From the NCBI GenBank assembly GCA_051530055.1, contig CM121341.1:9796001-9860000 (forward strand): a DNA stretch of 64,000 nt. The letters are read 5' to 3'. The position numbers and the translations under genes were made by a program. This document shows positions 10,246 to 21,899 of the stretch, piece after piece. How positions within the stretch are numbered: the first letter of the stretch is position 1; each line of letters opens with the position of its first letter. Under the pieces are notes generated by a model. It saw only the letters and a list, made by a program, of their open reading frames with translations, had not been told where the DNA came from and searched no databases. Source of the stretch: Neoechinorhynchus agilis (Eukaryota; Acanthocephala).

Positions 10246-10629
10246 CCCTCCGATTTTGTTATTGAATAGGACTTTATTGAGGAGAGTTGGCAAAAGACCA
10301 ATGGTGAAACAATTCTTGAATGAGGTACAACTTTCGAAACACTTCGTCTGGACCGTGGATGCTAAAAGAAGTACATGACGCAGCGTATTTATGAAGGAAG
10401 TACCGCGTAGACCTGAACACAAGCCTTGCTTCACTTGCACAGGCTCGTTAAGGTCCGAAAATTTGATTGTGATGTTGAGCAATGCCTTGGAACACCAGTC
10501 TGCGGCTCTAACTTAATCATGGTGTCCATGCGATGGTTGCAAATATGCAGGACTGTATCGTTAAGGTGTGTTGGACGTTGAAATCGGCATAATCCAACAT
10601 CAATGCGTGGTAAGATAATCTCCCGTGCA

Positions 10630-10795
10630 GTGGTTGATAATGTTTTTCAAAAGCGCGTCTAAATTAAAGTGAAGAACTAAGAGTGAGTACACGAATGCGT
10701 TTTCAAATCACTTGTGTTGATTTGGTGGATAATGTTTTTCAAAAGCGCGTCTAAATTAAAGTGAAGAACTAAGAGTGAGTACACGAAAGCAATTT
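10630..10795. repeat. Tandem duplication, about 92-base period
   Basis: A stretch starting GGTTGATAATGTTTTTCAAA (10,633) and ending in GAGTGAGTACACGAA is repeated from 10,725 with one visible base change at the start (GGATAATG). This is a local duplication with two units. Confidence 0.85.
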
Positions 10796-10969
10796 GACCA
10801 CCAACTCATTCAATGTCAATTCACCAATATCGACAAAGTCAATAGGTGAAGTTCAACGCGTCTGCGGCAGAGGCAAAGTCATGCAGAGCGTCAGCCAACA
10901 AAGTATTATTATTGTAATTTGTTCTAAGAAGTCACACAAACATAACAAAAACAACTGCGGTTTATAATG

Positions 10970-11120
10970 TTCTTATTGCCAAAGATATATTGCAACATTC
11001 GATGAAAACAACAACGCATGGGTATTTCAAGGTGTATATATTTAAATAAATAAACAATTACCGCTTTGATAAAAGGATAAAAGCGTTCCTCTTTACATTT
11101 AAAAACTAATAACAAAAGTT
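10970..11120. repeat. Dispersed repeat also found at 21,900-22,175
   Basis: Shared blocks include AAAGATATAT, AAAACAACAACGCAT, GGTATTT, a run ending AAATAAACAA, and AACAAAAGTT. The copies differ by 20-30 percent by eye. The first copy directly precedes the Penelope-like element. Confidence 0.65.
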
Positions 11121-11144
11121 GTGATTTGACCATCGAGGAAATTA

Positions 11145-12241
11145 GTGAGTTTTCTTAAACAGCTTCTACCCCCATCAAATCATGTGGTTGAATCGGGAGT
11201 AGATTTCATTGATCGATTGAACAAGATAAATGTAAACGAATCTGGTCTCATGGTTTCTGCAGATGTAACGTCCTTATTTACAAAGATACCGGTGAAAGAG
11301 GTAATTGAGCTAGCCATAAACTTGTTGGTTAAAAACTGTTCAGAATGGAAGATCTCAGCTGTTAATTGGCTACAGGTTCTTCAATTTTGTACACAATATT
11401 CAAACTTTGTGTTTGAAAATGAAAATTTTGACCCGGTGGATGCGCTGGCGATGGGAAGTCCATTGTCTCCACTCTGGCTAGGATATGTGGATGATACGTT
11501 CATTATCCTAGATCCCAATAGGAGTTCACGGATACAACTTGTCAAAGAGCTGAATAACTGCCACCAAAATGGACAATGGAAGAGGAGGAAAATGGTAATT
11601 TACCTTTTTTGGACGTACGAGTAACACGCAGTCCGGGCAATGGGTTCATGACGTCATTTTATAGGAAGCAAGGTGTTCAGCATATGGTGGTCCCATGGAT
11701 CTCTGCACAACCGATCAGATACAAATTGGCAAGAGTCAGGTCGATGTACATCAGAGCATTTCGGTACTGATCGGATGAGGTACTACTGAAATATGAACTA
11801 AATTGGATCTACAACAAACTAAAAGTGAGTGGATATCCAAGGATGTAGATTGAGAAATGTATGAAGGCAGTTCGATATGTTCGTGTGAGGAGAACAGACA
11901 ATCAGGAGGGTGATCAATGGAACTCTAAAATAGAAACCCCGATAAAACGAATCGATAAGGACAAAGTGTTCACTACGTATAGTAGGAAGGGCAGGACTCT
12001 CCAAGGAATACTCGGACCGAAGAATGAAGATCTTCCAGCTGGATGTGTCTATAAGATCCCATGCTCGAATTGCAGTCTGTCATATGTGGGACAAACGAAC
12101 AATCTAAAAAGAAGGATTGCTGAACACAGAAGAGCAGCTATCAAAAATTCTGATGTGAGCTCGGCAATAGTGCCCCACATCAATGACAATGGGCATGAGA
12201 TCAATTTTGACGGCGTCGAAGTCTTGCGAGGGGTGACGTAA
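11145..12241 (+). mobile_element. Penelope-like element (reverse transcriptase plus GIY-YIG endonuclease)
   Basis: Three frames in order carry the parts of a Penelope-like element. The first has VSADVTSLFTKIPV (first catalytic Asp), MGSPLSP and YVDDTFII (second catalytic motif), the second has FLDVRVTR, and the third has the GIY-YIG nuclease GCVYKIPCSNCSLSYVGQTN followed by LKRRIAEHR. The Cys pair before YVG is typical of this family. The copy lacks its N-terminus and some sequence before YVDD, and it is interrupted between frames, so it is not functional. The tail at 12,382-12,409 carries a hammerhead-like core. A second fragment of the family is at 45,130-45,626. Confidence 0.9.
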
Positions 12242-12381
12242 GACGCGACAGAGTGACCATGGAAGCCATCATGATCCAGAAAACAGGTACTTTTGTTGGC
12301 AACAAAGCTGACTAAAAACTCAATCTACGAGTCCCACCGGATAAACTAATTGATAATGTTTCTTTTAAATTGTAGATCTGA

Positions 12382-12409
12382 CTGAAGAAGGCCAACGAAA
12401 AGGCCGAAA
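12382..12409 (+). ncRNA. Hammerhead-like core in the Penelope tail
   Basis: CTGAAGA (12,382-12,388), one extra A, GGCC, an eight-base loop, GGCC and GAAA (12,406-12,409). Hammerhead ribozymes are known from Penelope-like elements. Here no UH cleavage site or closing helix is evident after GAAA, where only T residues follow, so cleavage is doubtful. Confidence 0.4.
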
Positions 12410-12752
12410 TTTTTTAATATAAATCTATTTCTGAGTAAATATCGCTAATTGAAATTGAAACAATAATGATTAATTTCTTTACAATATATTATGAAACCAC
12501 GAACGAACGTCTAGGTACGAACAGTATTCCACGCTAATTTGATTTAGTTTAGCGCCAGTGCCAATTGAAATAACGAAGAAAATAGTCATATACATGGGTT
12601 ATTTGAAAAGCTTTTTTGCAATTCGATATTTTGTTGACGTTAAAAACGGATGCAATTTTTATTTGCCTCTAATCCTTTTGCCGCTGCTGCAATTTTTAAA
12701 AACTACCGCTAAAAGATGAAGATGATCGTAGTACTATAAATTCTGCTCGGAA

Positions 12753-13020
12753 TTGGAGTTTATTAGTGATAGTAACTGCGCAAATGCATGTTTTAATAAT
12801 TCGCCGGTAGCCTTAGCGCAAACAAGTGCTCGTAGAGAATTAAAAAACATCTCGATGATGAAGCATCAGATCATGCAACATAGCTACGATGTAAACAAAT
12901 ACAACAAAAGGGCATTAGACATTAGCGAACTTGAAGGACGTCCAAGAGCTTTAGCTGGAGAGCAATATGCGATTTGTGTGAAGGCACTGATTGAAGAGGA
13001 TTATCGTCAAGCAATCGTCG
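12753..13020 (+). other. Exon-like open frame of unknown origin
   Basis: An open frame of about 89 codons is rich in charged and helix-forming residues (KYNKRALDISELEGR, EDYRQAIV) and breaks off where LINE-derived sequence starts at about 13,018. It may be a host exon caught in the repeat nest. No family recognised. An AG acceptor-like site follows a pyrimidine-poor stretch at about 12,810. Confidence 0.35.
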
Positions 13021-13270
13021 CACACTCAGGTCCAATTGCAAAGGCCGAAAATAGAGGACTCCTGCGATTGTGAAGAAGCTGAAATACTTCTGCGTCTCAA
13101 ATACTTTGAAATCTTTGACGATCGGCTTTCGGAAGGCGCTTTGCATTCAAAAAGGTTAGAAGCGCATCTCAGTAAGGATGAAATTCCAATAAAAGTTGAG
13201 AGGAAAAATAGAAGTTTGTGTAGTCGTTCGTGGTGCATTAAAATACTCCAGTGCCAAATTGATTTTTAGC
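13018..13270 (+). mobile_element. LINE ORF1-type fragment
   Basis: Encodes SHTQVQLQRPKIEDSCDCEE and on through LSEGALHSKRL and KDEIPIKVERKN. The same peptide occurs at 16,511-16,770 and 23,600-23,800 on the minus strand. In the last copy it lies immediately upstream of an endonuclease frame, so it is most likely ORF1 or an ORF2 leader of that LINE family. Confidence 0.7.
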
Positions 13271-13284
13271 TGTCTTCGTTTCTA

Positions 13285-14727
13285 CTGCGATCTTTAAAAT
13301 GCTCAATCAATGCATTTCTTTGTTCGGTATTCATATTACGTTTTGAACTTAGAGCAAATATACTTAATGGGACCCAAGAGCGCACTGTCTTCAACAAGCC
13401 AGTTGACGGGCTGATGAATATAGTGAAGGCAAGAGTAGGCCATCAAGCGAAGTCCACGTGCGCAGGGGTACAGGCGAATGTCCCGGAGCACCTTCACGTC
13501 CAGATTCAATGATTACAGAATGTTGCGACCAATAAAGGATAAGAAAGCGCAACTAGAATAAGAAAGGGAAATCACACCACCTACAATCAAAAACCGGATG
13601 CAGTTCACATGGTTAAACAGGCTCAACTCTTAATTGGCAATGCATCTGTATCATTGCTCACTTTGTTAAAAAAATAGAAATCGGTATATGAATGCTCAAT
13701 AAACTTTTTCGGGATTGCATTATGAGGCTCAATTGATGAAACGAGATTGTGTTTCAGAAGAGCTTCGAAATTTCCGTCGTTGAAGGAAATCCTACAAATG
13801 TTCAACATGAGAGTGCTGTTTGACATGAGTTCAAACACCAAATTCCACGAGTCACTTCTCCATTTTAAGTGTAAGGAGAAATGGAATCAAGCGACATTTT
13901 GGCCCGATCTTAATCCGTGGAAATCAAGAATCCAGATGGATTTCTCCGCGTCTTATCGGGTTGGAAATAATCGAACAAAATCTTCGCATGGATCAAATTC
14001 GTGGCGAAGGGTTCATTTTTATTCTACAAGACAGTTAAATCTTAAAGAATTCGTCAATGCAACAAATTGATTTCACTAATTATGCCCAATATCCATTACA
14101 TCTTAATATCGACGTTGCCATAAAATTTCGAGAAAAAGTACTCACATTGAGGCGCTAAGACACCTTCGCTCGTCTTCGGTACGAACGTAGAAATCAACAA
14201 TCCTCTCCAAATATCGCTCGACTTATCGACGAACAAAAAGAACGACAAGAGGAACGCGAATGCTGCGATAGAAAGCGGAGGGCGTTTTGGAAGGTACGAA
14301 AAAACAGAAGAATTCACGGTCTGGGTAATCATTTAGCGCCCGTTCAAATTTTTTCGTAATTTGTGAAAATTAGCGATTTAGTCATTGTTCGTGAAGTTCA
14401 ACATTGAACAAGCGGGCAACTTCAACTTAGCCGTCAACGAAATGCGGAAGCCGAGATGGTCCGCAGGATCGACACGCAAGGATCGAGTGCCCAATGAGGA
14501 GGTGTGAAAGCTGTTTGTTGTCGATCCGATCGAGGAGGCAATCGCTAAGAGGCGGATGCGATGGTACCTGCAGGTGACACAAGCGGATGAAGACGTCTGA
14601 GTGGAGAGCGCATGGAGAACCGAGCTCGAGCGCTCAAGAAGAGGCGGGCGGACAGTGTGAGTGGAGATCCCAAGACGCTGTGAAAGTGTTATGGTGGACA
14701 TGATGTCGTCATGCCCTCGACCGGGTG
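13285..14727. repeat. Unknown repeat, copy B, with RTE-like tail
   Basis: From 13,547 on it is nearly identical to copy A (632-1,812), including the same open frames and the RTE-like C-terminal tail. The first 260 bases, starting AAAATGCTCAATCAATGCAT, are instead shared with copy C at 16,770. The shared end at CCCTCGACCGGGTG marks the 3' limit of the unit. The A and B copies differ by few bases by eye, which suggests recent duplication. Confidence 0.82.
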
Positions 14728-15019
14728 ATACACGGAAGTATCTGTGTGCGCGTATACGTTGATGTGTGTGAGTGGGTGTGTTTTGCTTTTATTTGGGTCA
14801 GAATACTACACGTCCTCCAGCGAGTCGGTGGCAGAACGGAGAAGAACGAAGACGAAAGCCGAAATTGCTGAAAAGAACGACCTCTTAAGTTGCTGAACAA
14901 TCGCTAGATTGTAGAATGGACACGAATAGTTACATTTTGAGCAGTGAACTCCTTCATTTTATAAGGCACAAACCAGTGATTCCCGGCCTTTGCTTCGTTG
15001 AACGTACTGAACCTCACAC
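14728..15019. other. GT-rich spacer
   Basis: Starts with a GT-rich run (14,745-14,785) and precedes the open frames at 15,020. It could be the 5' region of the element that encodes them. No gene recognised. Confidence 0.35.
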
Positions 15020-16260
15020 ATGACTAGCAACTATATGTTACCTTCTTTGCAGGGTCCGCCGCGTGAACGTTTCGACCTCGCTCAGGCGCAATTCCCATCG
15101 GCTACCCATGTATTTGCTTCAGCTGGTAGTGTGAGTTGTCCTGAAACTATAGCCAACGAGGTTGGAGAGGCGTGCATGAGTAGAGCTTGTCGAGCGAGTC
15201 CGTGCGTGAAAGAGTATGATAGTGTGACTCGCTCGATCTCTGCTAAGGCGGCTGCGTTGGTAGATGCTACTACTACCAGCGAGCCGAACCACCCAAAACT
15301 GAGACCGTATCACATTCGCTTCGTGCTTTTGATGTCGGATCTGACATCTTGCCTGGCCCGCAATCTTATTGCTATAACTTCTTCACTGGCGACGTTGAAA
15401 ACATATGCGATAACGTCCTTCCTCTGCTCTCTAGGTTTCCAAAATTTATTCTTGATGGTATCCCTGCGCATTTGAAGGGTGGTTTTGAAGATGGTGGTTT
15501 TAGAATTGAGCAACTTCCAACTTTGATCGAGGAACCACTAGGTACTGAAGTCTTAACTCTGTCGAGAGATTTTCTCTCAAAAATCGGCCAGCTTTGTTCC
15601 TCTGATCTACCAACTGTCAACAACTTCTTTGAAGGTGGGGTCGTCCCAACTAAACCTTCTGTTCCGGCTCTGAGCGAAGCGCTCAGTAGGGGGGGGCGGT
15701 GCCCCAACTGTGCCTGCTTTTTTATTCAGACTCAGCACCGATGTGTGCGAGCTGTGGCCTGGGCACATTTCCCGTTTAACCGAATCTTTCGGAAGAAGGA
15801 TCTCGATGATGAGATGTATCAACGCTACCAATTTGATTCGTCAGCCGATGGGCACCATTTTAAGTTGAGACGTGAAACGTCCACTCGCTATCTACTTTAT
15901 TGGCTGGTTGCCTTGCAACTCTATCATCCAATCCTTCCTGCTAATTCTTGTACTCAGAGTGAATTGATAACGCCATTGGGTGTGGCCATGAGTGATTTTG
16001 TCGAGCTCACAGATTTTGAGTCTCGAGTTGATTTAGTCACGCGTACTATCTTGGACCGAGCTAAGCGCTCGATTAAAGATCTCTTATCATCCACAGTGGA
16101 TGAGATCGTGGGGCCTGTATTGAACACTCCAGTGATCGAGAAGGAACCACTCCCTTCTTCCAAAGAAGATATTTCAGAGGCGCCTGCGTTAGGTATTGTC
16201 GTTCTTCCGTTTTTTGCGAGGTCTGCCTCGTTTAGGAGGTTGAGCGAGAATGACGTGTGA
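15020..16260 (+). CDS. Unrecognised element-like ORF pair
   Basis: Two overlapping plus frames, 15,020-15,475 (151 residues) and 15,349-16,260 (303 residues), lie in DNA more GC-rich than the host genes. The first frame has a Ser/Thr/Ala-rich middle. The second has a CPNCACFF stretch followed by QHRC (about residue 120), which could bind a metal ion, and an acidic C-terminal part. The overlap with a frame change looks like a single broken protein. Position inside the repeat nest suggests a mobile-element gene, perhaps an ORF1, but no homology is recognised. Confidence 0.4.
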
Positions 16261-16510
16261 TGTTGGATCGGTATACGCTTGTTTGAGGCGGTATATCGGT
16301 AAGTTTTCTGGTTTTTCACCGAGATCGATCATGAAAAACTTTGCGTTGCGATACACATTGGACGCTGAAAAGTTACAATGATCGCTTAGAAAGTATTTTC
16401 TATACCGGTATATGGTTACACTTTTAAAGATCGCAGTAGAAAGGACGACAACTAAAAATCAATTTGGTTGTTGGAGTACTTCAATGTGCCACGAACGGCT
16501 ACTCGAACTG

Positions 16511-16770
16511 CTATTTTTCCTCTGGAATTTCATCCTTACGGAGATGCGTTCCTAATCTTTTTGAATGCAAAGCGCCTTCCGAAAGCAAATTGTCAAAGAT
16601 TTGAAGGTACTTGAGACGCAGGAGTATTTCAGCTCCTTCACAATCGCAAGAGTCCTCTATTTTCGGCCTTTGCAATCGCACCTGAGTGTGCGACGTTGCA
16701 CCTAATGCCTGGTCCGCATTACTCTTACCATGAAGAGGGGACGGCATTTCCCGCACACGAAAGGCGACAA
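16511..16770 (-). mobile_element. LINE ORF1-type fragment
   Basis: Minus-strand relative of 23,600-23,830: EMPSPLHGKSNADQALGA followed by SHTQVRLQRPKIEDSCD and LLSEGALHSKRLG. The copy stops before the endonuclease part and joins repeat C at its other end. Confidence 0.7.
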
Positions 16771-17900
16771 CCTTTAAAATGCTCAATCAATGCATTTCTT
16801 TGTTCGGTATTCATATTACGTTTTGAACTTAGAGCAAATATACTTAATGGGGCCTAAGAGCGCACTGTCTTCAACAAGCCAGTTGACGGGCTGATGAATA
16901 TAGTGAAGGCAAGAGTAGGCCATCAAGCGAAGTCCACGTGCGCAGGGGTACAGGCGAATGTCCCGGAGCACCTTCACGTCCAGATTCAATGATTACAGAA
17001 TGTTGCGACCAATAAAGGATAAGAAAGCGCAACTAGAATAAGAAAGGGAAATCACACCACCTACAATCAAAAACCGGATGCAGTTCACATGGTTAAACAG
17101 GCTCAACTCTTAATTGGCAATGCATCTGTATCATTGCTCACTTTGTTAAAAAAATAGAAATCGGTATATGAATGCTCAATTAACTTTTTCGGGATTGCAT
17201 TATGAGGCTCAATTGATGAAACGAGATTGTGTTTCAGAAGAGCTTCGAAATTTCCGTCGTTGAAGGTCAATGAAATCCTACAAATGTTCAACATGAGAGT
17301 GCTGATTGACATGAGTTCAAACACCAAATTCCACGAGTCACTTCTCCATTTTAAGTGTAAGGAGAAATGGAATAAAACGACATTTTGGCCCGATCTTAAT
17401 CCGTGGAAATCAAGAATCCCGATGGATTTCTCCGCGTCTTATCGGGTTGGAAATAATCGAACAAAATCTTCGCATGGATCAAATTCGTGGCGAAGCGTTC
17501 ATTTTTATTCTACAAGACAGTTAAATCTTAAAGAATTCGACAATGCAACAAATTGATTTCACTAATTATGCCCGATATCCGTTACATCTTAATATCGACG
17601 TTGCCATAAAATTTCGAGAAAAATTACTCACATTGAGACGCTAAGACACCTTCGCTCGTCCTCGGTACGAACGTAGAAATCAACGATCCTCTCCAAATAT
17701 CGCTCGACTTATCGGCGAACAAAAAGAACGACGAGAGGAACGCGAATGCTGCGATAGAAAGCGGAGGGCGTTTTGGAAGGTACGAAAAAGCAGAAGAATT
17801 CTCGGTCTGGGTAATGATTTAGCGCCCGTTCAAATTTTTTCGCAATTTGTGAAAGTAGCCATTTAGTCATTGTTCTTGAAGAAGTTCAACATTGAACCGG
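16770..17900. repeat. Unknown repeat, copy C (5' part)
   Basis: Matches copy B from 13,285 to about 14,395 with small differences, including a four-base insertion at 17,266. Instead of the RTE-like tail it continues into the long segment shared with 24,370-26,328. Confidence 0.8.
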
Positions 17901-18129
17901 CGGGTAACTTCAAGTTTCCTCGAATAACAACTAACAATCATTTGTAAAACCGCTTTGGTCGCTTAACCCAGTTCATGAATCGCAGCGTAATAAGAAATAG
18001 ACAAAAACAATTTTTTGCCTAATCAGATGGATCGATTGAAGCAATAACCGGAAACCTTAAGAGCCACTTAGCTTACAATGATAAAAACGGAATTGGAACC
18101 TAACGTTGCAGCGGAAGTTTTAAAATTCA

Positions 18130-19104
18130 CTTACCCTCTTAGCATAGATTGTTCTCTTGCTCCTTTTCTAGGATGTCCAACTCAAAGGACGTGCTGCCCA
18201 GTTGACATATTTCGCCCATCACACTTTTGATGACCACCGATCATGCCTAAAACAATAATGATCAAATCGCTGCGCAATGGGCTCTTTCATTTAAAAATGA
18301 CGGCGTAAAAAGAATTAATCATCCCATCTTTGGTACAATGAAGTTCTGCCCTACAAACCAAATGTTGCTCTCACCTTTTCACGACTAACTAAATTCCAAA
18401 CTCCCAAGGGGATATTTGCAGTCTATAAGACTTCACAAAAAGTTCAATTCTTCGCCAAAGGACTTTATAGAAGAAAAGACATGAGTTTAAATCGTCCTTC
18501 AACTGTAAAATCGAGTTTCTTCTAAGCCTTTATGTGCTCTTACCTTGTCTCCGTGACTATTATAATATCGATGGGATAAGCTGCCGTATTATGAAGTTCT
18601 TTAAGGACACCGTTAATATGTCTATGGCAAATCGCCTGGCGGCCCATCGAGGTTGCTATCGTAAGCATTCTACTAATCTGATCGCCGACCGAAATCGGCA
18701 TATTAATGCATCATAGAAATCGATTATGCTATACAATTTCGCATTGGCAAGCTTCAGCGTTGCTTCTTCAAACGTTGGAACCCAAGTTAAGGAGTTGAAT
18801 TCCGAAAGTGGTATCTCATTTGTTTCACCGCGATTATATTGTATAGAAGATTCCACGAAATTATCAATGATGTGCCCACAAATGCGGTCGACGTATAAAA
18901 CGAGAAAATTTATTTCCAACAACGAGTCCTTCGTTTGATGCATAAACTCAAGATCCTCTGAGAAAAAACATTAAGAATCTCACTAGTTCCTTCTGAATCC
19001 AGCACTTTTAGGAAATCACCATTGAAAATCAGCATCAGGCTTCCAATGTTACCAACTTTCGTTAAATTCAAAATACAACGCCTGATGACTTTATTTTCAA
19101 TCAC
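18130..19104 (-). pseudogene. Coding-like minus-strand segment, duplicated, identity unknown
   Basis: The minus strand holds a frame of about 149 residues in the second copy (25,434-25,883); here it is split by one missing A. It starts MIENKVIRRCILNLTKVGN and includes FNSLTWVPTFEEATLKLANA. It overlaps another frame with MPISVGDQISRMLTIATSMG that runs to a donor-like CAAG/GTAAGA at 18,543, and a further donor GG/GTAAGT is at 18,130. The amino acid composition looks like a cellular protein, not a transposon. I do not recognise it. It may be a captured part of a host gene. Confidence 0.4.
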
Positions 19105-19131
19105 GATCGAAACCTCTTTTTCTTAGCATTG

Positions 19132-19549
19132 TTAACGTTGGGAGGCAGGGCCAGCTATTGAGCACTTTTGCTTCCACTTGTTCCGATCCAGATCCTGGTT
19201 CGAGTGCAGCTTCGATTCTCTAAGGTCCACGTGTAGGGTGTCTAACCAGCGTTGCTTTGGTTTCCCTCTTGGGCGCCTTCCGTCAACTTCGATGATCAAT
19301 CCTTTCCTCGCGAGAGTCTCATTTCCACGCAGCAAATGACCGTACCACCTCAGTCGGGCTTCGCGCATTTTGTCCTTGATCGGCACTACATCGAAGCGAT
19401 TTCGAATGCCGTCGTTTGATTGACACGATCGGACAATGTGATGCCGCTCATTCATCTTAGCATCTTTGTCTCATGACGCTCAGACCATGTTCTCGTGCTT
19501 GGTGATTGGCCAGCATTCGGCTCCATATAGTGCCACGTTCGTACTACTG
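19132..19549 (-). mobile_element. RTE-type LINE 3' end
   Basis: Minus-strand peptide with KDKMREARLRWYGHLLRG, GRRPRGKPKQRWLDTL and KWKQKCSIA, the typical C-terminus of RTE-type ORF2. It is a copy of 25,911-26,328. Confidence 0.85.
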
Positions 19550-19554
19550 AACGA

Positions 19555-20061
19555 TCGTCAATGCAAAAAATTGATTTCATTAATTATGCCCAATATCCAT
19601 TACATTTTAATATTGACGTTGCCATAAAATTTTGAGAGAAGTTATTCACATTGAGCCGCTAAGACACCTTCGCTCGTCCTCGGTACGAACGTAGAAATCA
19701 ACAATCCCCTCCAAATATCGCTCGACTTATCGACGAACAAAAAAGAACGATGAGAGGAACGCGAATGCAGCGATCGAAAGCGGAGGGCGTTTTGGAAGGT
19801 ACGAAAAAACAGAAGAATTCACGGTCTTTCTAATTATTTAGCGCCCGTCCAAATTTTTTCGCAATTTGTGAAAAGTAGCCATTTAGTCATTGTTCGTGAG
19901 GAAGTTCAACATTGAATCGGCGGGCAACTTCAAGTTTCTTCGAATAAAAACTAACAATCGTTTTTTAAACGTCTTTGGTTGCTTAACCCAGTTCATGAAT
20001 CGCAGCGCAATCGGAAATAGACAAGGCAATAACCGGAAACCTTAAGAGCCATTTAGTTTAC
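19555..20061. repeat. Unknown repeat, copy D (3' part)
   Basis: Matches copy C from about 17,540 to 18,075 with an internal deletion near 20,025. It is joined directly to the segmental duplication. Confidence 0.78.
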
Positions 20062-20192
20062 GACCTGCAAGAAAAATTCTCTGCAGACGTATTACAGAGA
20101 AAACCGGGTAGCAACTTCGCCCAGTCAAACCGATATGCTGCACATCCTACGGGGCCGAAGCTATTGTTTACACGCTCCGAAACTTTACTACG

Positions 20193-21671
20193 ATGAGTTC
20201 AGAGCCGTGCGTGATTCTTAAGTGTGATTTTCAGAATCCCTTTAACTCTCTCAATAGAGAAAGCATGTTCTGCGCAATTAGGGATCAAGCATCAGAAGCC
20301 TTCCAGTATTTTCTCAATGCCTACGGGACGGCGACTCCTTTGCTTTTCGAAGACCACCTCATTTGGTTCGAAAGAGGAGTGCAGCAAGGAGATCCTCTCG
20401 GTGTAATCACGTTCTCTCTAACTGTAAATCTAATAGCGCACTCTCTGCATTCTATCTTCAACGCTTGGTACTTGGATGACGCTACGCTCGGCGGTGATCC
20501 CTCCTTTGTACTGCGCGATTTGGAGACGCTGATTAGGGAGACCTCGAGAATGGGCATTGAGCTCAATGCTGGAAAGTGCGAGCTCCTAGTACTAAATATC
20601 GAAGACGCCGACAAAGTCAAGGATCCAATTGATGGGTTTGAGGCCATAGCTCCAGGTCTTAAACTCGTGACTCCAGAGCAACTCAGCCTCCTGGGTAGTT
20701 GCGTCTTTGATTCAAATGTGGAACCTGAGATAGGTCGTATCATGCCGAAACCTTCGTTGCTGTGCGATTGGGTGAGCGCTCTCTCGGCTCACGAAACGTT
20801 GTTTCTGATAAAGAACGCACTCTTTATCCCGACAGCAACATTCTTCAAACTTAAGGAAAGATTGGCTAAGGTTGACGTCAAGGTGAGGGCTTGTCTCGAG
20901 CGTATTTTAAATGTCCAGCTCTCAGATGAGGCGTGACGACAAGCTTCATTGCCTGTGTATTCTGGGGATTGGAAATTCGGGCGCTAGTAGACCTAGCCTT
21001 GCCAGCCTTTCTTGGATCGTATGAGGAGATTCAACCGATAGCGAAGAAAATTCTGAGGGGAAAGTTCTGCCTTGACCAAGACTTTGTGGTGGCAGTTGAA
21101 GAATGGTGCCAGCAGACAGGCGCTAACCATGTTCCCGTGAATTGCTTCAGACAGTCGATCTTGGACAGACCTCTCGTCGCGAGAGCTTACAGCTCTCTAC
21201 TTTCAGCTTCTCGCGATGGGGTCGTCCAAGCTAAATTGTTGGTAGTTTCGACACCTGTTTCTCTTACATCTGTGGGAACTCTTCTCACTGATGATGTAAC
21301 GAGGATCGCAGTGTCCTTAAAACAAGGTCTACCGATGTGGGTCTTTGGTTGATGCTTTCGGGCGACACGGTCTCGTTTGTCGAAAGTCAGGGGGAAGGTT
21401 CTCGTGCCATTCTGAGATCAGCAGCATAATTTCTCGGGCGTTGAGAACGGCGAACTTCACCAACATCTTGGAACCCGCCCATCTTTGTCGACTAGACGGT
21501 CGTCGACCTGACGGAATTTCGGTCTTTCCGTGGCGGGAGGGCAAATGGCTTCTCTGGGACGCCAGGTGTGTGGACACCCTCGCAGTAAGCAACATTCCCT
21601 ACCTTCTCGAAATCGCTGGAGGTGCAGCCTGTGCAACGGAAGGTGGAATGTACCAAAATATAGGAAATTAG
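20193..21671 (+). mobile_element. LINE with WYLDD-type reverse transcriptase and PD-D nuclease-like C-terminus
   Basis: The first frame (20,193-20,936) has CVILKCDFQNPFNSLNRES, GVQQGDPLGVITFSL and AWYLDDATLGG (YLDD instead of the usual YADD), then GIELNAGKCELL. The next frame (20,933-21,352) continues with LGIRALVDLALPAFL. The last (21,345-21,671) has GRHGLVCRKSGGRFSCH and RRPDGISVFPWREGKW followed by LLWDARCVDT. The Asp pair and Lys-like pattern resemble restriction-like nucleases, which some LINE clades use in place of an EEP domain. Two frame changes and a missing N-terminus make this a broken copy. Relatives lie at 34,205-34,665 and 59,970-62,060. Confidence 0.8.
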
Positions 21672-21899
21672 CAAGAACTCACTATTTTGTCCCCTTCTGA
21701 GTAGAGACGTATGGAGCGCTTGGCAGCTCGGCAAGAAGAAATTGAGAGAAACGATCGGCGACGCACGAGCAGGCGTATTCCTGCGACAAAATATCTCGCT
21801 TCCAGTAGAACGAGGCAATGCTGCTAGCGTAATAGCGACAACCGAGGAAGGAGAGAAGCTCCAATTTTGCGAACGGTGGTGATTGCACGTTTTAAACTT

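Larger units (their letters stand above)
17605..19549. repeat. Segmental duplication, unit 1
   Basis: Nearly identical to 24,370-26,328. A single-base length difference in a run of A near 18,962 and a few substitutions are visible. The match ends sharply after GTACTACTGA. The unit carries part of repeat C, coding-like minus-strand sequence with splice donors, and an RTE-type LINE 3' end. Confidence 0.88.

Noticed and set aside
18540-18690. Resemblance of the minus-strand frame (MPISVGDQ..., IDIIIVTETR) to the N-terminal signature of malic enzymes
   Set aside because: Only spacing and a few residues agree, and the next conserved block is absent; not enough to name the enzyme.
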